Part shown: one piece after another, positions 27,272 to 36,330 of the stretch | Numbering within the stretch: the first letter of the stretch is position 1 | Layout of the letters: each line of letters starts with the position of its first letter | Assembly: GCF_004323635.1 (NCBI RefSeq) | Contig: NZ_CP036515.1 | Span: forward strand, 806,001 to 870,000 | DNA: 64,000 nt | Reading direction: 5' to 3' | Origin: Lichenihabitans psoromatis | GTDB lineage: Bacteria; Pseudomonadota; Alphaproteobacteria; Rhizobiales; Beijerinckiaceae | Made by a program: the position numbers and the translations under genes | The notes under the pieces: model-generated | Told to the model about the DNA's origin: nothing | Database searches by the model: none | Seen by the model: only the letters and a program-made list of their open reading frames with translations

Positions 27272-27906
27272 GCGACGCGGCGCTGCGCGAACGCATCTGC
27301 ACGGTCGGCGCTTCACTGTTTCGGCGTGGCCTGACCTTTGGCTCCACCGGCAACATTTCGGTGCGACATCCGGACGGCGGCTGGCTGATGACGCCGACCA
27401 ATGCGTCGCTCGGCGAACTCGATCCCGCGCGCCTATCGCGGCTCGATGAGGCAGGAACGCTGATCGGCGGCGACAAGCCCACCAAGGAAGCCTTTCTGCA
27501 CCGGGTCATGTATGCGCGGCGGCACCAGGCCGAGGCGGTCGTGCATCTCCATTCGACCCATTCGGTCGCGGTGTCGTGCCTGCACGGGCTCGATCCGTGC
27601 AATTGCCTGCCGCCGTTGACGGCCTATTACGTCATGCGGGTGGGACGGTTGCCGATCGTCCCCTATTGTCCGCCGGGCGACGAGAGCCTCGCCTGGGAGG
27701 TCGACAAATTGGCCGGCGAGCATCACGCCGTGCTGCTGGCGAACCATGGCCCCGTCGTGGCCGGCACCAGCCTCGACAATGCCGTCTACGCAACCGAAGA
27801 ACTCGAAGAGACGGCGCGGCTGTTCCTGCTGCTTCGCAACCAGCCAATCAATCCCCTCACGCCCGAGCAGGTCGAGGATCTGCGGGCGCGCCTCGGCCTG
27901 TGGTAG
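27268..27906 (+). CDS. otnC: 3-oxo-tetronate 4-phosphate decarboxylase (class II aldolase family)
   Basis: A 212-residue class II aldolase/adducin-family enzyme, last in the operon. It decarboxylates 3-oxo-tetronate 4-phosphate to dihydroxyacetone phosphate. Motifs: GLTFGSTGNISVR near the N-terminus, LMTPTNASLGEL, KEAFLHRVMYARR with the catalytic acid, and the zinc ligands HLHSTHS and LLANHGPVV. The ATG at 27268 overlaps otnK by four bases, showing tight coupling. The convergent monooxygenase gene ends 17 bases further on. Confidence 0.92.
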   Translation: MSDAALRERICTVGASLFRRGLTFGSTGNISVRHPDGGWLMTPTNASLGELDPARLSRLDEAGTLIGGDKPTKEAFLHRVMYARRHQAEAVVHLHSTHSVAVSCLHGLDPCNCLPPLTAYYVMRVGRLPIVPYCPPGDESLAWEVDKLAGEHHAVLLANHGPVVAGTSLDNAVYATEELEETARLFLLLRNQPINPLTPEQVEDLRARLGLW

Positions 27907-27923
27907 CCAACGCGCCCTGCCCT

Positions 27924-29258
27924 TTACCGGACCGTCGGGAAGAACCGGTTCTCGGGGCGCGGTAGGCCAAGGTTCTCGCGTAAGGTTTTGCCTTCATATT
28001 CACGCCGAAACAGGCCGCGCCGCTGCAACTCGGGCACGACGAGATCGACAAAATCGTCGAGGCCGCTCGGTACCGAGGGAAACATGATGTTGAACCCATC
28101 GCATCCCTCGCCGTCGAGCCATTCCTGCATCCGATCCGCGATGCTGGCGGGCGTTCCGACAATCTCGTAGCCGCCATAGCCGCCTACGAATTGCGCCAAT
28201 TGCCGAACCGTCAGGTTCTGATCGCGGGCGAGATCGACGAGCTTCTGCCGGCCGCTCTTGCTGGCGTTGCTGTCGGGAATCTCGGGCAACGGGCCGTCGA
28301 GATCGAAGCCGGACACATCGGTGCCGAGCCGCATCGACAGGTTCGGCAAGCCGCTGTCCTCATGCACGAGGCTGTCGAGCAGCGCCTTCTTGGCCCGTGC
28401 CTCCTCCATGGTGGCCCCGACGACCACCAGAACGCCGGGCAGGACTTTGAGATGATCGGGGTCGCGGCCGATTGCCGTCATCCGGCTTTTCACGTCGGCG
28501 TAGAAGCTCTTCGCCTCGGCGAGGGTGAGCGACACGCTGAAGATCACTTCGGCGGTTTCGGCAGCGATCTGCCGCCCGGCTTCGGACGCGCCGGCCTGCA
28601 CGATGACGGGCCAGCCCTGGACGGGCCGCGCCACGTTCAGCGGCCCGCGGACCGTCAGAAACTCGCCCGTGTGATTGAGCACATGCAGCTTCTCCGGATC
28701 GAAGAAGATGCCGCTTTCGGTGTCGCGGATGAAGGCGTCGTCAGCCCAGCTATCCCACAAGCCGGTCACGACATCGTAGAATTCGCGCGCCCGCCGATAG
28801 CGCGTGGCATGTTCGACATGCTCCTCGAGCCCGAAATTCATAGCTTCGTGCGGGTTGCCGGAGGTGACGAGGTTCCACCCGGCCCGGCCATCGCTGATAT
28901 GGTCCAGCGAGGCGAATTTGCGGGCAATGTGATAGGGCTCGTTATAGGTCGTCGAGGCCGTGGCAATGAGGCCGATATGATCGGTGACGGCGGCGAGCGC
29001 CGGCAGCAGCGTCAGCGGATCGAGCGACGCCACCGTGCCGCTCCGGCGCAATGCCGCCATCGGCATGTTCAGAACCGCCAGATGATCGGCCATGAAGAAG
29101 GCGTCGAACCGGCCGCGCTCCAACGTCTGTGCGAACCGCTTCAGATGTTTGAAGTTGCTATTGGCGTCCGGAAAAGCCCCCGGATAGCGCCACCACGCCG
29201 TGTGGATGCCGACCGGGCGCATGAAGGCGCCGAGCCTGAGTTGCTTCTGCAGGGTCAT
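27924..29258 (-). CDS. LLM-class FMN-dependent monooxygenase (NtaA/SnaA/DszA type)
   Basis: A 444-residue flavin-dependent monooxygenase of the bacterial luciferase-like superfamily in the nitrilotriacetate/dibenzothiophene-sulfone subgroup. The order of motifs is standard: GAFMRPVGIHTAWWRYP at the start, RGRFDAFFMADHLAV, LIATASTTYNEPYHIARKFASLDHISDGRAGWN, the phosphate-binding VQAGASEAGR and VGTPASIADRM near the C-terminus. It would need a separate flavin reductase, which is not adjacent. Substrates in this group are chelators, organosulfur or plant compounds; none can be chosen here. Confidence 0.9.
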   Translation of the reverse strand: MTLQKQLRLGAFMRPVGIHTAWWRYPGAFPDANSNFKHLKRFAQTLERGRFDAFFMADHLAVLNMPMAALRRSGTVASLDPLTLLPALAAVTDHIGLIATASTTYNEPYHIARKFASLDHISDGRAGWNLVTSGNPHEAMNFGLEEHVEHATRYRRAREFYDVVTGLWDSWADDAFIRDTESGIFFDPEKLHVLNHTGEFLTVRGPLNVARPVQGWPVIVQAGASEAGRQIAAETAEVIFSVSLTLAEAKSFYADVKSRMTAIGRDPDHLKVLPGVLVVVGATMEEARAKKALLDSLVHEDSGLPNLSMRLGTDVSGFDLDGPLPEIPDSNASKSGRQKLVDLARDQNLTVRQLAQFVGGYGGYEIVGTPASIADRMQEWLDGEGCDGFNIMFPSVPSGLDDFVDLVVPELQRRGLFRREYEGKTLRENLGLPRPENRFFPTVR

Positions 29259-29388
29259 GGGACAAGACCTTCGATCAGGGCTAGCCGTTGAGGCATATCG
29301 GGCGAGTAGACGGCTCGCCGGAGACGCAAGTCAACGGCGGTCCGCGTCGCATCGGCACCGCGATCTCCAACGCCGGCGGCCAGACCGC

Positions 29389-31371
29389 TCAGTCCCGCCC
29401 GATGCTCCGCCGAAGCAATCCGGCCAACGCTTTGCCCATATCGGCCTGCAGCGGCAGATTGTCATTCGGACTTCGATAGAGGGCAACGACCATGTCGCGC
29501 CGCTGTGCTTCGGGAAGGCTCAGGCTGACGAGCAGATCCCGACCTCGGCTGAAGGAGACATGCCCCCCGACGGTTTGCAGACCGTCGAGCACGAGATCCA
29601 CCGCCGTCCCGATCGTCAGGTCACGATGCTCCTGAGCGAGGCTGAGGCTGGCATCGACCGTCGAAAGGCGGTGAACCGAACAGGGAAGAAGGAGCCCCGT
29701 TTCGGTTCGCAATTGTCCGACATGATCGGTCTGGAACAGTTCCTCGCGATGCAGGCGAGGTTTTTCGAAACAGACGATACAGGCGACGCCGGCCAGCAAA
29801 GACGATATGCCCGCCCAAACCAGATTGAGGATATCGACAGGCGTCGCCTCCGTCGGGGCGTTCGGCCCGATCAACGCCCAGATGATGGCGCCGACCGACA
29901 CCGCGCAGAGACCGCCGAAAATCCGCAACATGTCCCACCGCACGATCGTGCGGGAGCGGTCACCCCCCTTGTCGGTCACCTTGAAGGGGCGACCGAACGG
30001 GCGATACAGGCAAGTGATCAGCGTCCAGGTGACCGCCACGGCCGTGACCATGTGGGTCACCTCCATGAAGATCGGCAGGGTCCGCCGACGCGACACCCAA
30101 CCGCTATAGGCGTAGAAGGCCAGCAGCGCCGGGACCGCATGGCCGAGAAAATCGACGTAGTCGGCCTCGAAGGCCGGAATGCCGAAAAACCAGTAGACGG
30201 CCGGTGCCAACAGCATCAGCACGATGAACGGCTTGCACAACCAGTTCAGAACGCCGTGCAGGTAATGGAGCCGCTGCACCATCGTGAAATTCGCGCCGCG
30301 AAACGGACCATTGCGGAGCAACGCGACCTGAATCGTGCCGAGGCACCACCGCGCCCTCTGTGTGATATATTCGGGCAAGCCCTCGGCCGCGAGGCCAACG
30401 CTGAGGCGCTCGTTCAGCCAGCGCGTGACGTAGCCGTGGCTCATCATCGTATAGGTGAGATTGATGTCCTCCGACACGGCTTCATGCGGGAAACCGCCGA
30501 TCTCGTTCAGCCGGTCGCGGCGGACCAGAAATGTCGTGCCGACACAGAAGGCCGCGCCCCAGGCATCCTTGGCGGGCTGAAACACATCGAAGAAGATCCG
30601 CTGGTCGTCGATCCAGGCTTTCGACGCCATGAGATTATGCTGGATCGGGTCGGCGTTGAAGTAAAGCTGGGGGGTCTGCACCACCGCGATCTTCGGGTCG
30701 CGGAACAGGCCGACGGTCCGTTTCAGCAGGTTGGAATGCGGCGCGAAATCGGCATCGAGCACGAGAATCAGCGGGGCGGCCCGCGGCCCGGCGGTGAGGC
30801 GGAGGCCATTGTTGAGATTACCGGCCTTGGCCCATTCGTTGGAGGAGCGGGTCAGATAATTGACCCCGAGTTCGTTGCAATACTCGCGCAACCAGGGTCG
30901 CCGCGTGTCGTCGAGGACCCAGATGCGGACATCCGGATAATCGAGCGCGCGGGACAACAGCACCGACTTTTCCAGCACGTCGACCGGCTCGTTATAGGTG
31001 CAGATGAAGACATCCACCGGCGGCCAGCTGTTGGCGGCATCGATCTCGGCTTCCGCGACATCGGCGGTGGCGGAATGATCGGTGTGGCGCAGCAGGATGA
31101 CGATCGACATCAGCGTGTAGAGGATCGCGATGGCCTCGAAGACGAAGTAGAACCGCTGCCAGATCGCGCCGAAACCGAACTCGAAGCCCGGGATGGTGTC
31201 GAAGAGCCGCCATGCCGTATAGGCCACGATCAGGATTGCGGTCAGGCCGCCAAAAATGGCGCGGTCGACCGCCCGCACCGGGTCGAGCAGCTTCGACAGC
31301 GCGATGCAGCCGCAGAGCACGCCGAGATCGGTCATCAGCACGGTCGCTGCGTCGGGAGAAGCATCGACCAT
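29389..31371 (-). CDS. BcsA-like GT2 polysaccharide synthase (BgsA-like)
   Basis: A 660-residue inner-membrane processive glycosyltransferase. Two or three N-terminal membrane helices are followed by the GT2 domain at about 115-350: VFICTYNEP, VLDDTRRP, VLDADFAP (D-x-D), SEDINLTYTM (general base) and QRARW. Four or more membrane helices and a C-terminal soluble tail follow. The tail is where cellulose synthase has PilZ, but neither an RxxxR nor a DxSxxG motif is intact (only STVDASLSLA resembles it). With the upstream HlyD-type gene this fits the mixed-linkage beta-glucan synthase BgsA of Sinorhizobium better than BcsA, which needs BcsB. It starts 3 bases after the glycosidase-like gene. Confidence 0.87.
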   Translation of the reverse strand: MVDASPDAATVLMTDLGVLCGCIALSKLLDPVRAVDRAIFGGLTAILIVAYTAWRLFDTIPGFEFGFGAIWQRFYFVFEAIAILYTLMSIVILLRHTDHSATADVAEAEIDAANSWPPVDVFICTYNEPVDVLEKSVLLSRALDYPDVRIWVLDDTRRPWLREYCNELGVNYLTRSSNEWAKAGNLNNGLRLTAGPRAAPLILVLDADFAPHSNLLKRTVGLFRDPKIAVVQTPQLYFNADPIQHNLMASKAWIDDQRIFFDVFQPAKDAWGAAFCVGTTFLVRRDRLNEIGGFPHEAVSEDINLTYTMMSHGYVTRWLNERLSVGLAAEGLPEYITQRARWCLGTIQVALLRNGPFRGANFTMVQRLHYLHGVLNWLCKPFIVLMLLAPAVYWFFGIPAFEADYVDFLGHAVPALLAFYAYSGWVSRRRTLPIFMEVTHMVTAVAVTWTLITCLYRPFGRPFKVTDKGGDRSRTIVRWDMLRIFGGLCAVSVGAIIWALIGPNAPTEATPVDILNLVWAGISSLLAGVACIVCFEKPRLHREELFQTDHVGQLRTETGLLLPCSVHRLSTVDASLSLAQEHRDLTIGTAVDLVLDGLQTVGGHVSFSRGRDLLVSLSLPEAQRRDMVVALYRSPNDNLPLQADMGKALAGLLRRSIGRD

Positions 31372-31374
31372 GGT

Positions 31375-32664
31375 TCAGTTCACCTTACGACCGGTAAACG
31401 GATTCCAGCGGAGGGCCGCCAGCGTCGCCCATGCCGTCGCACCGATATGCGGACGGTGGAAATATTCGAAGTCGCCGCCGTTCTCGGCTTCGACCTTCAG
31501 CCCGGTCGGGACCGTGCCGGCACTCGTTGCATAGAGCAGGCCTGATGGCGCCGCATGAGCCGCCAAGCCATTGAGCAGGCCATCCGCGATCGCATCGGCA
31601 CCGACGGACCGGAAAGCGAGCGAGGCTTGCGCGGATCCCTCGGTCCATCGGTTTGTGCCGAAGCCCGCGAAAGTCATACCATCGCCGCGTCGCAGATGCG
31701 CGTCGGCGAACCCGAGGGCTCGGCGCCAGGGGGTGGGCGCATCGGGGACGCCGAGGACCGGCCATAGCTGAACGTCAAGCGCGAGATGATCCCGCGCCGC
31801 ATCCTGGCCCTCCGGCGTGGTCCCCAGCAGGAAGAAGCCCGCGTCCGGCTGAAAGCGGGATGCGACGAAGCCGGTCGCGCGGGTCGCCATGGCGGTTTCG
31901 GCAGGATCATGCGTCAGCCGGGACGCCCAATGCGCGGCGGCCGCAACATCGATATTATGTTCCGTCGACTGCCACGTCAGCACCTGCTGAGCCGTGTCGA
32001 AACCTGTCACACCGCCGGCATATCCGGGAGGCCCCGGGGCGTCGGTTGCATGAGCCCCGATCCATGTCAGCACATGCCGCGCCGTGGCGAGGTACGAATC
32101 CGCCGCTGTCACGGGGCCGGCGGCCGTCGCCTCGTGCATCGTGAGGAGGGCGAGCGCCACCCAGGCGACATTGCCCGTCGCGCTGCCGTCCTGATAGGCG
32201 TCCTCATACCAGCGTCCGGCGTCCCTGTCCCACCATCCCGGCAGGTTGGGAGGCGCATCGGCAACCAGACCGGCGCGGTAGCCGTTGCGGATGCGTCCAT
32301 CGGTAAAGGTTCGATCTTTCCGCCCGGCGATCACGAAGGCGTCGGCGATGCGCCCCGCCCGCGCGCGGTCCCCACAGGCCACGAGCGCGATAACCGAAAC
32401 GGCATTGTCATAGGAGAATGCCGTCGTCCGCAACGGACCAGGCAGATCCGTCTCGCCCGGGCCGGGTGAATAGCTGGCGACGAACACAGGACCGGAGGGA
32501 GCCGCCGCATCCACCGCGCGGGACAGAGCGCGACACAAGCCGAACGCGAGACCGCCAGCCGGAATCACCGGTCGTGTGTCGGCGATGGCCGGAAGCGTCA
32601 GGCCGAACGCGCCCATCGCGACCGACATTGCGGCCGCCGTTGCGGCCGCAATGGTTCGACCCAT
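31375..32664 (-). CDS. glycosidase-like secreted protein in polysaccharide operon
   Basis: A 429-residue protein with a signal peptide (MGRTIAAATAAAMSVAMGAF, cleavage near AIA-DT) and an all-helical body rich in Trp, Tyr, Asp and Gly patterns of an (alpha/alpha)6 toroid: FSYDNAVSVIALVACGD, NGYRAGLVADAPP, WYEDAYQDGSATGNVAW, LTWQSTEHNIDVAAAAHW and EYFHRPHIGATAWATLAAL. This is like six-hairpin glycosidases; a role comparable to BcsZ, trimming the nascent polymer in the periplasm, is likely but not proven. The start at 32664 is chosen for the signal peptide and because it shares one base with the stop of the HlyD-type gene (TGATG). I cannot give a GH family number. Confidence 0.72.
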   Translation of the reverse strand: MGRTIAAATAAAMSVAMGAFGLTLPAIADTRPVIPAGGLAFGLCRALSRAVDAAAPSGPVFVASYSPGPGETDLPGPLRTTAFSYDNAVSVIALVACGDRARAGRIADAFVIAGRKDRTFTDGRIRNGYRAGLVADAPPNLPGWWDRDAGRWYEDAYQDGSATGNVAWVALALLTMHEATAAGPVTAADSYLATARHVLTWIGAHATDAPGPPGYAGGVTGFDTAQQVLTWQSTEHNIDVAAAAHWASRLTHDPAETAMATRATGFVASRFQPDAGFFLLGTTPEGQDAARDHLALDVQLWPVLGVPDAPTPWRRALGFADAHLRRGDGMTFAGFGTNRWTEGSAQASLAFRSVGADAIADGLLNGLAAHAAPSGLLYATSAGTVPTGLKVEAENGGDFEYFHRPHIGATAWATLAALRWNPFTGRKVN

Positions 32665-34043
32665 CAGTGCGAGCGTCCCGTCGTCGCGACGGAGGCAAAC
32701 CGGGTCGATGCCGGGCGGGTCTGCGCGTCGGCGGTGTTCCAGAACAGAGCCCGGCTTGCCAGATGCCACAGCATCGAGGTCGACGGCACCCAGCCGTTCT
32801 GGCGGGTCACCGTCACCCAGCGGCCGACGTCGCAGGTTCCAGGGCCGCCATCGGCCGTCTGCGACCGCAGCGGCGCGTCCGGCTTGACGAGAACGTAGAG
32901 CTCACGCCGCTCGGTCTGCGGGAACGGGACCGCATAGGTTTCGTCGACCTTGTCGCTCGTCTTGGGCAGCACTTCCATCACGGTGCCGGCCTGCTTTCCG
33001 GATGGGCCGGCGTCGATCGAGACGCGCGTGCCCGGAGCAAGATTGCCGCCTTGGCGATACGAAAAAATGGCGACCACAAAGGAATTGTCGCAATCCACCA
33101 TACGGGCCAACGTATCGCCGGCTGTGACGTGACGGCCGAGCGACGCGCCGACACTGAGCACCTCGCCCGAGTCCGGTGTGCTGACGGCGGAATGTTCGAG
33201 GCTGGCGAGCCGCATGTTTTCGGCTAGAATCAGCCGCGCGCGAACCGCCGCCTCGGACGTGACTTGGGCCTCCTTAATGGAGAGGCGCTCGATATCGAGC
33301 GTCATGTCGTTCTTCTTTTGCACCAGGGTCGCAATGTCGTGGACATCGTCGCCGACGAAAATGCCATGGCGAATGCTATCGAGTTGCGCCTGCTTCTGGA
33401 CCAGCTTGGAGGTGACGCTGTCCTTTTGATATTTCGAGGCCGAATATTGCTGAGCGGCTGACTTCGCCATGGCCGGTGCCGCCACATTACGAGCCACCAT
33501 GTCGGTTTGCCGCCCGGCCACCAACCGTTTTTCCTCGACCGAGGCGCCGGCCGAGCCGATCTGAGCTTGCAGATCCAGCACTTGTTGCGAGTAACGGTCC
33601 TCGATCGCCGTGGTCTGACGCGCGATCTCGTCGGTCAAATCCGATACGAACCGGACTTCGCCTTCGCGCTCGGCACGCAGGGCCGTCAAGCGGCTCTGTG
33701 CATCGTTGAACTGGCCGTCGAGCGTGATGAGAGTGGAGCGGTCAACCCGCTTGTTGACCACTTCGATGCGCGGGTGAACGTCCGAACCCGCTCGCGCCGA
33801 CAACAGAGTGACCTCGCCGTCGATCGGCGCCGTCAGCAAGGAAACCGGAGCGTTGACGACGGCTCGGTCGGATTGATCCGCAACCAGGGGCGGAAGCACA
33901 GACGTCAGGATGAGCGCCGCAAGGGTTGCTGACACGGTCAGCGCGATCCCACGCTTGAGGTTGATCCAGCTCCCCGGATTGGTCGCGATTCCGGCAGGCT
34001 TCCCGAGATCGGGCTTCAGGGGTCGTGCGGCCTTAGCGTCCAT
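32664..34043 (-). CDS. HlyD-type membrane-fusion protein (BgsB-like)
   Basis: A 459-residue protein with one N-terminal membrane helix (about 33-52: IALTVSATLAALILTSVLPP) and a long periplasmic part: a biotinyl-lipoyl half (VVNAPVSLLTAPIDGEVTLL), a coiled-coil hairpin from about 115 to 275, the second lipoyl half (STPDSGEVLSVGASLGRHV) and a beta domain. This is the layout of HlyD/EmrA and of Alg44/BgsB proteins that couple polysaccharide synthases to the periplasm. The start at 34043 fits GGAGCT upstream. It is first in a three-gene operon with the glycosidase-like and GT2 genes. Confidence 0.85.
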   Translation of the reverse strand: MDAKAARPLKPDLGKPAGIATNPGSWINLKRGIALTVSATLAALILTSVLPPLVADQSDRAVVNAPVSLLTAPIDGEVTLLSARAGSDVHPRIEVVNKRVDRSTLITLDGQFNDAQSRLTALRAEREGEVRFVSDLTDEIARQTTAIEDRYSQQVLDLQAQIGSAGASVEEKRLVAGRQTDMVARNVAAPAMAKSAAQQYSASKYQKDSVTSKLVQKQAQLDSIRHGIFVGDDVHDIATLVQKKNDMTLDIERLSIKEAQVTSEAAVRARLILAENMRLASLEHSAVSTPDSGEVLSVGASLGRHVTAGDTLARMVDCDNSFVVAIFSYRQGGNLAPGTRVSIDAGPSGKQAGTVMEVLPKTSDKVDETYAVPFPQTERRELYVLVKPDAPLRSQTADGGPGTCDVGRWVTVTRQNGWVPSTSMLWHLASRALFWNTADAQTRPASTRFASVATTGRSH

Positions 34044-34456
34044 CTGTAGCTCCGAGCGCGTGCGGCGCAGCAAGGGGCGTTTCCTACCAGTCGAAACGAC
34101 AAGTCATTGATCCTTGAGCATCTTCGAGGCAGATCTCAGGATTAAGTTTTTATTAAAATCGTGTTTAAAGACATTAGAGAGCATGTCAATGCTGCATCGC
34201 GGCAAGATCGGCGTCGGCCTTCGGGTAAGCGGAGTAATCCATTATTTGTCGGATAAGATAATTAATCGGCAACGTGAGATTACGTTGCGTAACCTAGCGC
34301 TTTTTGAGATCACCAATACTGCATATGACTGATGTCACAGGCGACAAGCACATTCCAGCCTGAGCAAAATCTTACGTGAAGCTTAAGCTTGAGCTTGGCC
34401 AATATAGCCCGAAAGCGGCGATGTCGTCGAAATAGCTGACGACCGCGCGGGCTTGT
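34044..34456. promoter_or_regulatory. AT-rich intergenic region upstream of the polysaccharide operon
   Basis: About 410 bases without a convincing gene and clearly AT-richer than the flanks. It must contain the promoter of the minus-strand polysaccharide operon. A 7-bp inverted repeat GCAACGT-n6-ACGTTGC is at 34269-34288, and a 12-bp palindrome AAGCTTAAGCTT at 34379-34390. A 72-codon ORF at 34114-34332 lacks family features and is not called. Confidence 0.5.
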
Positions 34457-36148
34457 TCAAGCCGGGCCGGCCTGTCGCCGAAGTGCTTGCTCGCGAATTT
34501 GGCTCAGCGACAGGCCAGGCGTGATCGCATCCGCATCGATCTTAAGATGGACGATACTCGGCATTTCGGAGGCACGCGCTGCCTCGAAAGCAGCCGGAAA
34601 GTCGGCCGTCCGCTCGACTGTGACGCCATAGCCGCCGAACGCCCGCGCATAGGCCGCAAAATCCGGATTGCGCAGATCGGTGGCCGAAACGCGACCCGGA
34701 AACTCACGCTCCTGATGCATGCGGATCGTGCCGTAGCTGCCGTTATCGGCAATGATCGTCACGATCGGCAAGCCATATTGGACCGCGGTTGCGAAATCCT
34801 GTCCGTTCATCAGGAAGTCCCCATCCCCATTGATCGACAGCACGAGGCGATTCGGGTGAAGCCGCTGCATCGCAACGGCAGCCGGGATGCCATAGCCCAT
34901 CGAGGCGGAGGTCGGCGCGATGTGGCTGGCGAAATGACGAAACCGGTAGAAGCGATGAATCCAAGCGGCGTAATTGCCCGCACCGTTGCAGAGAATCGTG
35001 TCGGTCGGGACGTGGTCGCGCAACCACACCATCACGGCTCCGAGATTGACATCGCCAGGCTGCGGGGTCGGCACCTCCGACCAGGCGAGATAATCCCGAT
35101 GCGCGTCAGCCGTCGCCTCGCGCCATGACGACACCTGTTTAGGTTGCAGGCGATCGAGCGCTGCTGCGAAGCGAACCGGGGTCGCATGGATCGCAAGATC
35201 GGGACGGAACACGCGCCCGAATTCGGACGGCTCGGCATAGATATGGACCAGCGTCCGCTCGGCCGATGGCGGGTCGAACAGCGTGTAGCCCTGGGAGGGA
35301 ATTTCGCCGAAGCGGCCGCCGCAGAGCAGCACGAGATCGGCGGCCTTGACGCGGGCGATCAGCATGGGGTTGGGCGCGAGGCCGACATCCCCGGCATAAT
35401 TGGGATGCAGCGCATCGAACAAAGGCGCGCGGCGGTAGCTGGTCGCGACCGGCAGGTCGAAACGCTCGGCGAACCGCTGCACGGCCGCGCAGGCCTCCGG
35501 CGTCCATCGCGTGCCGCCGAGGATCACGAGCGGCCGTGCGGCGCGGGCCAGAAGCGCCTCGAGCGCGTCGAGATCCTCGTGCCCGGGCGCCGTCTCAACC
35601 GCGCGATAAGGCGGAGCAGCCTCGAGCGACACGCGTTCGTTCAGCATGTCCTTCGGGAGGCTCACGACCACCGGACCGGGGCGTCCGCTTAGCGCGGCCC
35701 CGAAGGCCCGATTGACGATTTCGGGCACTCGAGACGCCTCGTCGATCTCCACCGTGAGTTTGGTCATCGAGCCGAATACGGCCTTATAGTCGAGTTCCTG
35801 AAACGCCTCGCGCCCCCGGACGCCGCGTTCGACCTGCCCGACGAACATGATCATCGGGGTGGAGTCCTGGTTGGCGATATGGATCCCCGCCGACGCATTG
35901 GTGGCGCCGGGGCCGCGCGTGACGAAACAGACGCCGGGCCGACCTGTCGCCTTGCCGACAGCCTCCGCCATCATGGCGGCGCCGCCTTCCTGGCGGCAGA
36001 CCGTCACCGTGATGGCGCGATCCCGAAATGCGTCGAGCACGCCGAGAAAACTTTCGCCCGGCACGCAGAAGACATGCTCGACCCCATTGGCGATCAAGAG
36101 ATCGACCAGGACCTCGGCGGCGGTTCGGCTGTTGGCGGCGTTCAACAT
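34457..36148 (-). CDS. thiamine-diphosphate-dependent enzyme, acetolactate synthase-like
   Basis: A 563-residue ThDP enzyme of the acetolactate synthase/benzoylformate decarboxylase superfamily. The N-terminal PYR domain has the catalytic Glu in CRQEGGAAMMAEA near residue 54, GPGATNASAGIHIANQDSTP follows; the middle domain is at about 190-330; the PP domain has NGDGDFLMNGQ and IIADNGSYGTIRMHQ, the ThDP/Mg motif. The ALS-specific RHEQ is replaced by CRQE, so true acetolactate synthesis is doubtful. It is divergent, 182 bases from an acyl carrier protein, adenylating-enzyme and reductase set, which suggests a condensation or decarboxylation in a specialised pathway. Confidence 0.85.
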   Translation of the reverse strand: MLNAANSRTAAEVLVDLLIANGVEHVFCVPGESFLGVLDAFRDRAITVTVCRQEGGAAMMAEAVGKATGRPGVCFVTRGPGATNASAGIHIANQDSTPMIMFVGQVERGVRGREAFQELDYKAVFGSMTKLTVEIDEASRVPEIVNRAFGAALSGRPGPVVVSLPKDMLNERVSLEAAPPYRAVETAPGHEDLDALEALLARAARPLVILGGTRWTPEACAAVQRFAERFDLPVATSYRRAPLFDALHPNYAGDVGLAPNPMLIARVKAADLVLLCGGRFGEIPSQGYTLFDPPSAERTLVHIYAEPSEFGRVFRPDLAIHATPVRFAAALDRLQPKQVSSWREATADAHRDYLAWSEVPTPQPGDVNLGAVMVWLRDHVPTDTILCNGAGNYAAWIHRFYRFRHFASHIAPTSASMGYGIPAAVAMQRLHPNRLVLSINGDGDFLMNGQDFATAVQYGLPIVTIIADNGSYGTIRMHQEREFPGRVSATDLRNPDFAAYARAFGGYGVTVERTADFPAAFEAARASEMPSIVHLKIDADAITPGLSLSQIREQALRRQAGPA

Positions 36149-36330
36149 CGCAATCTCGTCCTCTCAGCGCATCATACAAGATTGCGTCGAAACACAACGG
36201 CGACGCGCTTCAAAGACGACACATGCCTCACGCGGACAGATATTCGCTTCACCATGTCGGGCAAACCGTGTTGTTGGCCCCGTGCTGATGCAGTATAGAC
36301 AATGTTAACAAAACCTTAGGCGATGCTTCC

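Noticed and set aside
29200..31545. 781-codon plus-strand ORF
   Set aside because: It lies opposite the GT2 gene and part of its neighbours; composition is Arg/Asp/Gln-rich with no domain pattern.
34114..34332. 72-codon ORF in the AT-rich gap
   Set aside because: The plus-strand frame lacks a ribosome binding site and any family pattern; the region is better explained as a promoter.
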